From: Azospirillum sp. TSH100 | Lineage (GTDB): Bacteria; Pseudomonadota; Alphaproteobacteria; Azospirillales; Azospirillaceae | DNA length: 64,000 bases | Reading direction: 5' to 3' | NCBI RefSeq assembly: GCF_004923295.1 | Contig: NZ_CP039639.1 | Span: 358,501-422,500 of the forward strand | Shown: piece after piece, positions 51,983 through 64,000 of the stretch | Numbering within the stretch: position 1 is the stretch's first letter | Layout: every line of letters starts with the position of its first letter | Notes under the pieces: generated by a model | Told to the model about the DNA's origin: nothing | The model's input: the letters and a program-made list of their open reading frames with translations, nothing else | The model's database searches: none | Made by a program: the position numbers and the translations under genes

Positions 51983-53457
51983 GCAGCCGTCTCCCCGGCG
52001 GAGCGGCTTTCGGCGCTGCGCCATTGCTGAAGCTTGCGGTAGATGGTGGAGGGGCTGATCTCCAGCATCAGGGCGGCACGCGGCACATCGTCGCCGGTCA
52101 GGCGCAACGCCTTTAGGATCACCTCCTTCTCGACCTGCCACAGCGGCCGCACGGCGTCATCGTCCTCCTCGGGCGTGCCGGCCATCGGGGCCCCGCAGGC
52201 GGCGCAGGGAACCGCTCCGGCCTCCGGGCCGCAGAGCGCAGGGCCGCCCATCGGCGGCAGCATGTCCAGCGTCACCTGCGGCCCATCGTTCAGCACAACC
52301 ACATTGCGGACGACATTCTGCAATTGCCGGACGTTGCCCGGCCAGTCATGGGCGCGCAGCCGCGCCTCCACCTCCGGCGCGAAGGCCGACAGCGCCTTTC
52401 CCTCCTCCCGCGCATAGTCGATCAGGAAGCAGCGCGCGATCTCGATCACGTCGTCGCCACGGTCGCGCAGCGGCGGCAGGGCCAGCGGGATGACATGCAG
52501 GCGGTAATAGAGATCCTCGCGGAACCGGCCGGCCTGCACCTCCGCCAGCGGGTCGCGGTTGGTGGCGGCGACGAAGCGCACGTCAACCCGCTCCTCCCGG
52601 CCGCTGCCGACCGGGCTGACCGTGCCGGTCTGGACGAAACGCAGAAGCTTGCTCTGGAGATCGATCGGCATCTCGCAGATCTCGTCCAGGAACAGGGTGC
52701 CGCCGTCGGCCAGCAGCGCCGCACCGGGCCGGTCCCCCGCCGCGCCGGTGAAGGCGCCCTTCACATGGCCGAAGATCTCCGATTCCAGCAAATCCTTGGG
52801 AATCGCGGCGCAGTTCAGCGCGACAAAAGCGGCGTCGCGCCGCGGGCTGGCGCGGTGGATGGCCTGGGCCGCCACCTCCTTGCCGGTCCCGCTCTCGCCG
52901 GTGATGAAGACGTTGGCGCGGCTGGCGGCCACGCTCTCGATCGTGCGGTAGACCGCCTGCATCTCGGGCGAGCTGCCGATGAAGCCGTGAAAGCGCCCGC
53001 GGTCCAAATCCTTGCGGTAGCCCTCGACCATGCGGGCCAGCGCGCGCCGTTCCAGCGCGTTGCGCAGGGTCAGATTCAGGCGGTCGGCGTTGAACGGCTT
53101 CACGATGAAGTCGAAGGCGCCGAGCTTCATCGCCTCCACCGCCAGATCGATCGACCCATGGGCGGTGATGATGACCACCGAGACGCTGGAGTCGCGGGCC
53201 TGGAGCGCCCGCAGCACCTCCAGCCCATCCATATCCGGCAGCTTCAGGTCGAGGATCACCGCATCGGGCGCCGCCGCCGCCGCGGCATCCAGCGCCTCGC
53301 TGCCGCGGGTGCAATGCACGACCTCATGGGACTCCGCGCGCAGGAACTCGATGTAGAGCTTGGCGAGCGGAACCGTATCCTCGATCAGCAGGATCCGGCG
53401 CTTCTTGGACGACGGCGCGGGTACGGGCGAAGGGGACGAGGAAGACAAGGGCGGCAC
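51979..53457 (-). CDS. Sigma-54-dependent response regulator (NtrC/LuxO type)
   Basis: Response regulator of about 492 residues. Receiver with RILLIEDTVPLAKLYIEFL and phospho-Asp in VILDLKLPDMDG, then AAA+ with Walker A GESGTGKEVAAQ, an intact GAFTGA loop, Walker B GGTLFLDEICEMPI and a Fis-type helix-turn-helix (DVPRAALMLEISPSTIYRKL). Between the AAA+ and DNA-binding parts lies a Cys cluster (ALCGPEAGAVPCAACGAP). The start is uncertain: GTG 53457 is given, TTG 53478 is possible, and neither has a clear ribosome site. It is translationally coupled to the hybrid kinase, giving a LuxQ/LuxU/LuxO-like relay layout. Confidence 0.9.
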   Translation of the reverse strand: MPPLSSSSPSPVPAPSSKKRRILLIEDTVPLAKLYIEFLRAESHEVVHCTRGSEALDAAAAAAPDAVILDLKLPDMDGLEVLRALQARDSSVSVVIITAHGSIDLAVEAMKLGAFDFIVKPFNADRLNLTLRNALERRALARMVEGYRKDLDRGRFHGFIGSSPEMQAVYRTIESVAASRANVFITGESGTGKEVAAQAIHRASPRRDAAFVALNCAAIPKDLLESEIFGHVKGAFTGAAGDRPGAALLADGGTLFLDEICEMPIDLQSKLLRFVQTGTVSPVGSGREERVDVRFVAATNRDPLAEVQAGRFREDLYYRLHVIPLALPPLRDRGDDVIEIARCFLIDYAREEGKALSAFAPEVEARLRAHDWPGNVRQLQNVVRNVVVLNDGPQVTLDMLPPMGGPALCGPEAGAVPCAACGAPMAGTPEEDDDAVRPLWQVEKEVILKALRLTGDDVPRAALMLEISPSTIYRKLQQWRSAESRSAGETAA

Positions 53458-53606
53458 TCGGGCAAGCTGGGCGGGCAATCTGGTCGGACAGACGGTGATT
53501 ATAGATATAAGCCTCAGCTTAACCCGACCAAGGACCTACCGCCAGTCAGGGCAAGCCCACAGGCATAGTACCTTCGTCACAGCAACCTGACGGGAAGCCG
53601 CCGCCC

Positions 53607-54377
53607 TCACACCCCGCTGTCGATCAGGTCCGTCCGCCCGATCCGTCGCAGCGAGACCTGGACACGGGCATTGTGCTCGCGGATTTCACGCAGGGTCTGC
53701 AAGGTGAACTCCACATGGGCCTCGGCCGCGGCACTGGCGGCAGCCGCATCGCCGGCCAGCACCGCGTCTGCGATGGCAAGATGCTGTTGCAGCAGCAGGT
53801 CGCGCACCCCCGGCCGGGAGTAAAGGTCGGTTCGATTGTAGAACACGTCGTTGCGCAGCAGGTCGGACAGCGTCCGCATGATGTGCAGCATGACGACATT
53901 GTGGGCTGCCTCATAGATCGCCAGATGCAGATCGGCGTCGGAGTCCGCCTCTTCCGAACTATCGTCCTTGCCGTGGGCAGCCTGCATGCGGGCGACGATG
54001 GCGCGGATGCCGTCGCGATCCAGGTCGGTTGCCCGCTGGGCCGCCAGCCCGGCCGCCGCCGCCTCGATGGAGCGGCGGAACTCCAGATAGTCGAAGGACG
54101 CGTCCGGCTTGTTGCGCATCAGCGTCATCAGCGGATCGGCGATCTGCGACAGGAAACTGGCGACATGGGTGCCGCCGCGCCCGGTGACCAGCAGGCCGCG
54201 CTCCTCCAGCTTGGCGATGGCGTCGCGCAGCGACGGGCGCGACACGTCCAGCTTCACCGCCAATTCGCGTTCGGCCAACAGCTTCTCTCCGGGACGCAGC
54301 GCGCCCTCCAGGATCAGCCGTTCCAGATGCTCGGCAATGGCGTCGGCCAGCTTGGCCGGTTTGATCGTCCCCTGCAT
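53607..54377 (-). CDS. lldR: GntR-family regulator, FCD subfamily, of the lactate operon (LldR/PdhR-like)
   Basis: Regulator of 256 residues from ATG 54377, preceded by CAGGGAGAGG; the open frame continues 48 codons upstream with Pro/Arg-rich sequence that is unlike the family. The GntR winged helix is visible in LEGALRPGEKLLAERELAVK and DVSRPSLRDAIAKLEERGLL. The FCD domain shows YLEFRRSIEAAAAGLAAQ, DADLHLAIYEAAHN and LLLQQHLAIADAVLAGDA. It is divergent from lldP and the lactate oxidation genes, so L- or D-lactate is the likely effector. PdhR-like control of pyruvate genes is the alternative. Confidence 0.85.
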   Translation of the reverse strand: MQGTIKPAKLADAIAEHLERLILEGALRPGEKLLAERELAVKLDVSRPSLRDAIAKLEERGLLVTGRGGTHVASFLSQIADPLMTLMRNKPDASFDYLEFRRSIEAAAAGLAAQRATDLDRDGIRAIVARMQAAHGKDDSSEEADSDADLHLAIYEAAHNVVMLHIMRTLSDLLRNDVFYNRTDLYSRPGVRDLLLQQHLAIADAVLAGDAAAASAAAEAHVEFTLQTLREIREHNARVQVSLRRIGRTDLIDSGV

Positions 54378-54486
54378 TGGGTGGGCGGCCTCTCCCTGCA
54401 CGTCTTGGTCCTCTTCAATACCGGTGGACGGAACAGGCGTCCAGAGTGGCGGCGGCCGGCGAGGTCGCACCCTTGCCGTCCCCCCT

Positions 54487-54498
54487 ACCAAAGTTGGT
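54487..54498. promoter_or_regulatory. Candidate FCD operator (ACCAA-AG-TTGGT)
   Basis: ACCAAAGTTGGT is an inverted repeat with 5-base arms. FCD regulators often bind TTGGT/ACCAA half sites, though usually in the opposite order, so this is a weak candidate for LldR binding. Confidence 0.35.
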
Positions 54499-54530
54499 CG
54501 GCTGGCAAACGATTCAGCCATTGCACAGTC

Positions 54531-54549
54531 TGGTAAAATATTTTATCCA
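54531..54549. promoter_or_regulatory. AT-rich inverted repeat in the lldR-lldP gap
   Basis: TGGTAAAATATTTTATCCA contains the perfect 12-base palindrome TAAAATATTTTA flanked by TGG and CCA. It lies in the AT-rich core of the gap and could be an operator or promoter element for lldR or lldP. Confidence 0.4.
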
Positions 54550-54865
54550 AAGCTCACCGTATGGATAAGAGATGTCCAGCGCTGCCGGATTGGCAAGGGG
54601 TTCTTCCCCAAACCGGCCGGAGCGGAAAGTGCATCCACACGTACCGGGACAGGACGGACCAGCACCCGCAAGGGCGCATCCGCACCGCAAGCATCGGGGC
54701 CGCAAGACCCCGGCGGCGGTGAACGCCTCCGCTTCGCCGACCATCCGGCCTTCCCCCGCGCCGCCTTCCAGGCGCGGGCAAGGCGGGGTGCGACCGACTG
54801 CGGCTCGCCTTCTCCCGGGACACCGTTCGGACCGACATCACTCCCCGAGAAGGAGACCCCTGACG

Positions 54866-56542
<1,677 letters not shown>

Positions 56543-56596
56543 CCGGCCGATCACTTCAACCTCACTACCTCCTCCCCCCAGCAGGAGACGCCGCCA

Positions 56597-59455
<2,859 letters not shown>

Positions 59456-59495
59456 ACGACGCCCGCCCATAAGAATGCCCGTGAGGAAGCGCCCA

Positions 59496-60245
59496 ATGTC
59501 CGCCATTCCCAAACCGACCCGCGTCTATTACTTCGGCACCTGCCTGGTCGACCTGTTCTTCCCCGACGCCGGCATGGCGGGGATCGAGCTGTTGCAGTCG
59601 CAGGGCCTGACCGTCGTCTTCCCCCAGGGCCAGAGCTGCTGCGGCCAGCCCGCCTACAATTCCGGTTACCGGACTGAGGCGCTGAAGGTCGCCCGCTCGC
59701 AGCTTGACCTGTTCCCCGGTGACGATCCCATCGTCGTGCCGTCGGGCTCCTGCGCCGGCATGATGAAGAAGCACTGGCCCGACCTGTTCCATGGCGAGCC
59801 GGACGAGGCCAAGGCGGTACAGGTGTCGTCGCGCGTCTGGGAGCTGACCCAGTTCCTCGTTCATGTGCTGGACGTCCAGCTCACCGACAAGGGCGAACCT
59901 GTGCGCGTCACCTGGCATGCCTCCTGCCATGCCCAGCGCGAGATGGGTGTTGTCGAGGAACCGAAGGCACTGCTGCGCCAGCTCGCCAATGTCGAATTGG
60001 TGGAGCTGAAGCGGGAGAAGGAATGCTGTGGATTCGGCGGCACCTTCGCCGTGCGCCATCCGGAGATCTCCGCCGCGATGGTCGGCGACAAGGTGGCGGA
60101 CATCGAGGGCACCGGTGCCGCCCGCGTGGTGTCGGGCGACTGCGGCTGCCTGCTGAACATCACCGGCGCTCTGGAAGCCGGTGCCAAGGCCGCACGCGGC
60201 CAGCACATCGCCCAGTTCCTGAAGGAGCGCATCCATGGACGGTAA
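59496..60245 (+). CDS. lldE: L-lactate oxidation complex subunit LldE/LutA
   Basis: Cysteine-rich (CCG-domain) subunit of the three-part L-lactate dehydrogenase LldEFG/LutABC, 249 residues. Two CCG repeats are visible: GQSCCGQPAYNSGYRTEALK and ECCGFGGTFAVRHPEISAAM, with SGSCAGMMKKHWPDLF and ASCHAQREMG between. ATG 59496 follows GTGAGGAAGCGCCC; the upstream in-frame sequence overlaps the previous gene. The 3' end overlaps lldF by 11 bases. Confidence 0.95.
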   Translation: MSAIPKPTRVYYFGTCLVDLFFPDAGMAGIELLQSQGLTVVFPQGQSCCGQPAYNSGYRTEALKVARSQLDLFPGDDPIVVPSGSCAGMMKKHWPDLFHGEPDEAKAVQVSSRVWELTQFLVHVLDVQLTDKGEPVRVTWHASCHAQREMGVVEEPKALLRQLANVELVELKREKECCGFGGTFAVRHPEISAAMVGDKVADIEGTGAARVVSGDCGCLLNITGALEAGAKAARGQHIAQFLKERIHGR

Positions 60246-61659
60246 CGCACCGGATTTCGCCGCCGCCTCGCTCGCGGCGTTGGCCGACCCGCAGTTGCGC
60301 GGCAATTTCCGCCGCGCCATGGATGGCTTGATGAGCAAGCGCGCCGTCCAGTTCGCCGATGCCGGCGAATGGCATGGCGTGCGGGCACTCGCCGCCTCGG
60401 TCCGGCTGCGCGCCCTGTCGAAGCTGCCGGAACTGCTGGAAAAGCTGGAGGAGACCTGCACCCGCAACGGCATCACCGTCCATTGGGCCGCCACCACGGA
60501 CGAGGCCAACGCCATCGCGCTCGACATCCTGCACCGGGTTGAGGCCAAGCTGGTGGTCAAGGGCAAGTCGATGGTGACGGAGGAGATGCACCTGAACGCC
60601 GTTCTGGAAAAGGACGGCATCGAGGTGCTGGAAAGCGATCTCGGCGAATACATCGTGCAGCTGGACGGCACCATGCCGTCACACATCATCATGCCGGCGA
60701 TCCACCTGAACACCAAGCAGATCGCCCATCTGTTCAAGCGCAAGATCAAGGATGCCGAAAGCCGGGAGGATGCGGCCTATCTGACCGACCTCGCCCGCCG
60801 GGTGCTGCGCGCGAAGTTCCAGGCCGCCGATGTCGGCATGTCCGGCGTCAACGCCGCGGTGGCGGAGACCGGCACTCTCTGCCTGATCGAGAATGAGGGC
60901 AACGGCCGCATGTGCACCACGGTGCCGCCGGTCCACATCGCCTTCATGGGGCTGGAGAAGGTGGTGGAAAAGCTGGAGGATGTTCCGCCGGTGATCAGCC
61001 TGCTGCCACGCTCCGCCACCGGCCAGCCGATCACCACCTACGTCAACATGATCTCCGGCCCCCGCAAACCCGGCGAGCAGGACGGACCGCGCGAGGTGCA
61101 TCTGGTCATCCTCGACAATGGCCGCTCCGGCATCTACGCCGACCCGGAGCTGCGCGACACGCTGCGCTGCATCCGCTGCGGCGCCTGCATGAACCATTGC
61201 CCGGTCTACACCAAGGTCGGCGGTCATGCCTATGAGGCGCCCTATCCCGGTCCCATCGGCAAGATCCTGGTGCCGCAGATCGAGGGATTGGCCAAGCGCG
61301 GCGCCATGCCCCACGCCTGCACCATGTGCAACGCCTGCGTCGAGATCTGCCCGGTGAAGATCCCGATCGTCGAGATCATGGGACGGCTGCGGGTGGAGGC
61401 GGTGATGCCCGGCGGTGCGGTGAAGGACGGCGGTGCCCAGGCCAGCCGGACGGAAGCGATGGTATGGAGCGGCTGGGCGGCAATGAACGCCTCCCCCACC
61501 GCCTACCGCTTTGCGACCGCGGCGATGAGCAAGCTCGGCAACGCGGCACCCTCGTCTCTGCCCATGCTGAAGGAATGGACGAACGTCCGCACCAAGCCGC
61601 GCTTCGCCAGCCGCACCCTGCACGACCTTGCCCGCGCCAAGGGGATTCCCGATGTCTGA
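60235..61659 (+). CDS. lldF: L-lactate oxidation iron-sulfur subunit LldF/LutB
   Basis: Iron-sulfur subunit of 474 residues. The N-terminal LUD domain is visible in KGKSMVTEEMHLNAVLEKDG and ADVGMSGVNAAVAETGTLCL. Two 4Fe-4S motifs follow (CIRCGACMNHCPVYTKVGG; CTMCNACVEICPVKIPI), which pass electrons from lactate toward the quinone pool. It overlaps lldE at the 5' end and lldG at the 3' end by eight bases, so all three are made together. Confidence 0.95.
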   Translation: MDGNAPDFAAASLAALADPQLRGNFRRAMDGLMSKRAVQFADAGEWHGVRALAASVRLRALSKLPELLEKLEETCTRNGITVHWAATTDEANAIALDILHRVEAKLVVKGKSMVTEEMHLNAVLEKDGIEVLESDLGEYIVQLDGTMPSHIIMPAIHLNTKQIAHLFKRKIKDAESREDAAYLTDLARRVLRAKFQAADVGMSGVNAAVAETGTLCLIENEGNGRMCTTVPPVHIAFMGLEKVVEKLEDVPPVISLLPRSATGQPITTYVNMISGPRKPGEQDGPREVHLVILDNGRSGIYADPELRDTLRCIRCGACMNHCPVYTKVGGHAYEAPYPGPIGKILVPQIEGLAKRGAMPHACTMCNACVEICPVKIPIVEIMGRLRVEAVMPGGAVKDGGAQASRTEAMVWSGWAAMNASPTAYRFATAAMSKLGNAAPSSLPMLKEWTNVRTKPRFASRTLHDLARAKGIPDV

Positions 61660-62314
61660 CGCCCGTACCTCGATTCTGAGCAAGCTGCGCACGACGCGCG
61701 ACGCCCACCCGCTGACCCCGCCGGTGTCGGACTACGCGCCGATTGAGGCCAAGCAGTGGCCGAATGAGGAACGCTTGCCCCGCATCCGCCGCCTGATGGA
61801 GGCGGTGCATACGGAGTTCCTCGACGCGACCGAGGCCGACTGGCCGGCGGTGCTGCGGGACTTCCTGGCGCGCGAGGGCGTGGGGTCGCTGCTCTACGCG
61901 CCGGAGACGGATGCGGGGAAGCGGCTGGTGGAGGGGTGGAACGCAGGCTCCACCACCCTCATCCCCTACGACCGGCCCCTCGAAAGCCTCAAGCCCCAGC
62001 TTTTCGACTCCATCGACGCTGGCCTGACCACCACTCGCGGCGCCATCGCCGAGACCGGCAGCCTGATCCTGTGGCCAACTGCCGAGGAGCCGCGCACCCT
62101 CTCGCTGGTCCCACACATCCACATCGCGCTGCTGCGTGCGGATGCCCTCTACGACACTTTCCTACAAGTCATGCGTGAGCAGGAATGGGCGCAGGCGATG
62201 CCGACCAACGTGCTGCTGGTGTCCGGTCCCAGCAAGACCGCCGACATCGAGCAGACGCTGGCCTACGGAGTCCACGGCCCGAAGCGGCTGATCGTGCTGG
62301 TGGTCCAGCCATGA
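61652..62314 (+). CDS. lldG: L-lactate oxidation subunit LldG/LutC
   Basis: LUD-domain subunit of 220 residues completing LldEFG. Segments such as TTTRGAIAETGSLILWPTAE, EPRTLSLVPHIHIALLRADA and VSGPSKTADIEQTLAYGVHG are diagnostic; the last matches the conserved GPSxTADIE stretch. ATG 61652 has AAGGGGATTCCCG before it and overlaps lldF. The stop overlaps the start of a small downstream frame (ATGA). Confidence 0.94.
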   Translation: MSDARTSILSKLRTTRDAHPLTPPVSDYAPIEAKQWPNEERLPRIRRLMEAVHTEFLDATEADWPAVLRDFLAREGVGSLLYAPETDAGKRLVEGWNAGSTTLIPYDRPLESLKPQLFDSIDAGLTTTRGAIAETGSLILWPTAEEPRTLSLVPHIHIALLRADALYDTFLQVMREQEWAQAMPTNVLLVSGPSKTADIEQTLAYGVHGPKRLIVLVVQP

Positions 62315-62583
62315 CGGCCCGCCCGCCCAGCGCCCGTCCGACGGCCGAGCCACCGACCCGGCTCTACGAGGCGATCCTGCATCTCAGGCGCCTCGGCCAC
62401 CGGGTGGAGAAATGCGAAGGGCGGCGTGGGCGACACCGGCTGGATGGGGCCGAGATCACCGACGCCGCCCTTCTTGAGCTGGCGATGACCCGCATCCGCC
62501 GTGCGGCTCGGGTCATGTATTCAGATCAGGCGGGACGCACCGCCGCCGGGCGCGACACCGCCACCGCCGGCTTGCGGCCGTAA
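62311..62583 (+). CDS. Small unknown protein coupled to lldG (90 aa)
   Basis: ATG 62311 overlaps the lldG stop (ATGA), which favours a real gene. The central part ([53 protein letters not shown]) reads like a small helical domain, while both ends are low-complexity. Its last 58 bases overlap the 3' end of dadA on the other strand, which is a reason for caution. No family recognised. Confidence 0.45.
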   Translation: MTARPPSARPTAEPPTRLYEAILHLRRLGHRVEKCEGRRGRHRLDGAEITDAALLELAMTRIRRAARVMYSDQAGRTAAGRDTATAGLRP

Positions 62584-63827
62584 CGCTCGACGCTGAGGCC
62601 TTCCATCTCGATGTCGGTCTGACGGCCGCTGACCACGTCGGCGAGAACGCGGGCGGAGCCGGCTGACATTGTCCAGCCCAGTGTGCCGTGGCCGGTGTTG
62701 AGATACAGGTTGCGGACATGGGTCGGCCCCAGGATCGGCGTACCGTCCGGCGTGTTGGGGCGCAGGCCGGTCCAGAACTCCGCCTTCGACAGGTCGCCGC
62801 CCTTCGGGAACAGGTCGCTGACCACATGGTCCAGCGGGCCACGGCGGCTCTGGCGCAGGGTCAGGTCGAAGCCGGTCAGTTCCGCCGTGCCGCCGACGCG
62901 GATGCGGTCGCCCAGCCGGGTGACAGCGATCTTGTGCGTCTCGTCCATCACCGTCGATTCCGGCGCATGGGCGGCGTCGGTGATCGGCAGGGTCAGCGAA
63001 TAGCCCTTCACCGGATAAACCGGCAGGTCGATACCCAGCGGCTTCACCAGCTTGGGCGAATAGCTGCCCATGGCGACGATGTAACTGTCGGCGGTCAGCG
63101 TGCCCTGGTCGGTCAGCACGCCGGTGATCTTGCGCCCGTCGCTCTCCAGCCCGCGGATGGAGACGCCGTAGCGGAACTCCACCCCGCGCTTGGCGGCATA
63201 GGCGGCCAGCTTGTTGGTGAACTGGAAGCAGTCACCGGTCTCGTCGCCCGGCAGATGCAGCGCGCCGACCAGCTTGTCCTTCACATGGGCCAGCGCCGGC
63301 TCGACCGAGGTCAGGCCGTCGCGGTCGAACAGGCTGTAGGGAACGCCGTAGCGCTCCAGCACCGCCATGTCGTAGCCGGCGGCGTCCATCTGCTTCTGCG
63401 TGCGGAAGACCTGGAGCGTGCCCTGGGTGCGCTCGTCATAGGTGATGCCGGTCTCGGCGCGCAGGGCCTTCAGGCAGTCGCGGCTGTATTCGGCGACGCG
63501 GACCATGCGGCTCTTGTTCAGCTGGTAGCTCGCCTCGTTGGCGTTGGCCAGCAGCTTCAGGCACCAGGACCACATCGCCGGATCCAGCTTCGGCCGGATC
63601 ACCAGCGGCGAATGCTTCATCATCATCCACTTGGCGGCCTTCAGCATCAGCCCCGGCGCCGCCCAGGGAGCGGAATAGCCCGGCGACACCTCGCCCGCGT
63701 TGGCGTAGCTGGTCTCCAGCGCCGGGCCGGCCTGACGGTCGATCACGGTCACCTCATGCCCGGCGCGCGCCAGATAATAGGCGGTGGTGACACCGATGAC
63801 GCCGCTGCCCAGAACGATCACGCGCAT
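62526..63827 (-). CDS. dadA: D-amino acid dehydrogenase
   Basis: FAD-dependent, membrane-associated dehydrogenase oxidising D-amino acids (classically D-alanine) to keto acids, passing electrons to quinones. It has 433 residues, as in E. coli DadA. The FAD-binding GxGxxG motif is at the start ([20 protein letters not shown]), followed by [20 protein letters not shown], and near the end [17 protein letters not shown] and [20 protein letters not shown]. The partner racemase dadX is not adjacent. Pyruvate formed from D-alanine would join the same pool as the lactate operon. Confidence 0.95.
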   Translation of the reverse strand: MRVIVLGSGVIGVTTAYYLARAGHEVTVIDRQAGPALETSYANAGEVSPGYSAPWAAPGLMLKAAKWMMMKHSPLVIRPKLDPAMWSWCLKLLANANEASYQLNKSRMVRVAEYSRDCLKALRAETGITYDERTQGTLQVFRTQKQMDAAGYDMAVLERYGVPYSLFDRDGLTSVEPALAHVKDKLVGALHLPGDETGDCFQFTNKLAAYAAKRGVEFRYGVSIRGLESDGRKITGVLTDQGTLTADSYIVAMGSYSPKLVKPLGIDLPVYPVKGYSLTLPITDAAHAPESTVMDETHKIAVTRLGDRIRVGGTAELTGFDLTLRQSRRGPLDHVVSDLFPKGGDLSKAEFWTGLRPNTPDGTPILGPTHVRNLYLNTGHGTLGWTMSAGSARVLADVVSGRQTDIEMEGLSVERYGRKPAVAVSRPAAVRPA

Positions 63828-64000
63828 GAGACTGGCTCCCCGAGGGATGAATGACTTTGCTTGGGGTAGGGTTTCGCAAGGTGCGTGCCAGAAGAAAAAA
63901 TGGCGGAATTGCTAGGATAAGGGAGGCTTGGCAGGATTCGGAGTGTACACAAATCTTTACAGGCAGAAGGGATTTCGACAGTAGTGTGTTTAAGATCAAT
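63828..64000 (-). other. Upstream region of dadA
   Basis: These 173 bases are clearly AT-richer than the coding DNA around them and should contain the dadA promoter. I see no convincing gene or strong palindrome before the window ends. Confidence 0.5.

Larger units (their letters stand above)
54378..54865. other. Divergent control region between lldR and lldP
   Basis: This 488-base gap contains no convincing gene. An AT-rich core (54510-54575) has two inverted repeats, listed separately, and probably both promoters. The lldP side (54580-54860) is GC-rich untranslated sequence ending in GAGAAGGAGACCCC before the start codon. Confidence 0.65.

Noticed and set aside
54378-54521. 48-codon N-terminal extension of the lactate regulator
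   Set aside because: Pro/Arg-rich sequence unlike FCD regulators and covering the likely operator region; ATG 54377 has a purine-rich site before it.
63754-63999. 81-codon frame overlapping the dadA start on the same strand
   Set aside because: No ribosome site, no domain, and it runs out of frame into dadA; the AT-rich DNA is better explained as promoter.

Overview
The window is high-GC (roughly two-thirds G+C), densely coded DNA with no rRNA, tRNA, insertion sequence or CRISPR array that I could find. Gene content points to an alphaproteobacterium of the Azospirillum / Rhodospirillales type: TRAP transporters, methyl-accepting chemotaxis proteins, several very large hybrid histidine kinases, sigma-54 activators, Entner-Doudoroff genes under HexR, an AapJ-like binding protein, and a MosB-MosA molybdenum storage pair as in free-living diazotrophs. 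The genus is inferred from gene content, not shown. The character is chromosomal or chromid-like metabolic and regulatory DNA, not phage or plasmid cargo.

Layout. (1) 1-3474: the end of a chemotaxis receptor, a 62-residue Cys/Gly protein, and ppc. (2) 3745-15984: a sugar-acid catabolic region. It holds a four-gene ABC importer, a GntR/FCD regulator, a fructuronate-reductase-type dehydrogenase, an RspB/LgoD-like zinc dehydrogenase, a DctPQM TRAP importer and mannonate dehydratase. A repeated CTACCATAC(N)AG box precedes the ABC operon (twice), the regulator gene and the dehydrogenase operon, so these probably form one regulon. (3) 16018-21438: a sigma-54 activator with an altered GAFTGA loop, divergent from a 7TM-type histidine kinase, then a TRAP DctQ-DctM pair with no binding protein beside it. 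(4) 21435-24618: norR plus a coupled small gene, divergent from flavohaemoprotein hmp, with a textbook -24/-12 promoter. (5) 25101-29076: a second chemotaxis receptor, then hexR-eda behind a perfect HexR-type palindrome.

(6) 29110-35795: a TorS-like hybrid kinase divergent from an orphan AapJ-like binding protein, then an MHS-family symporter. (7) 35873-43459: an RTX-type secreted repeat protein, a symporter-fused hybrid kinase, mosB-mosA and a LuxR-type response regulator. (8) 43588-48188: an NrtR-like Nudix regulator, gltA, a disordered small protein and two DUF2061 membrane proteins. (9) 48194-53457: a large hybrid kinase coupled to a sigma-54 response regulator. (10) 53607-62583: an FCD regulator divergent from lldP, a D-lactate dehydrogenase (Dld-II type), lldE, lldF, lldG and a coupled 90-residue ORF. 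(11) 62526-63827: dadA, followed by its AT-rich upstream region to the window end.

How it fits together: the window links carbon entry (sugar acids to KDG, Entner-Doudoroff aldolase, D- and L-lactate to pyruvate, D-amino acids to keto acids) with anaplerosis and the TCA cycle (ppc, gltA), surrounded by many two-component and sigma-54 regulators. The best candidates for undescribed biology are the box-defined sugar-acid regulon, the molybdenum storage genes framed by a symporter-kinase and a response regulator, the binding protein/TorS-like kinase pair, and the two neighbouring DUF2061 proteins.
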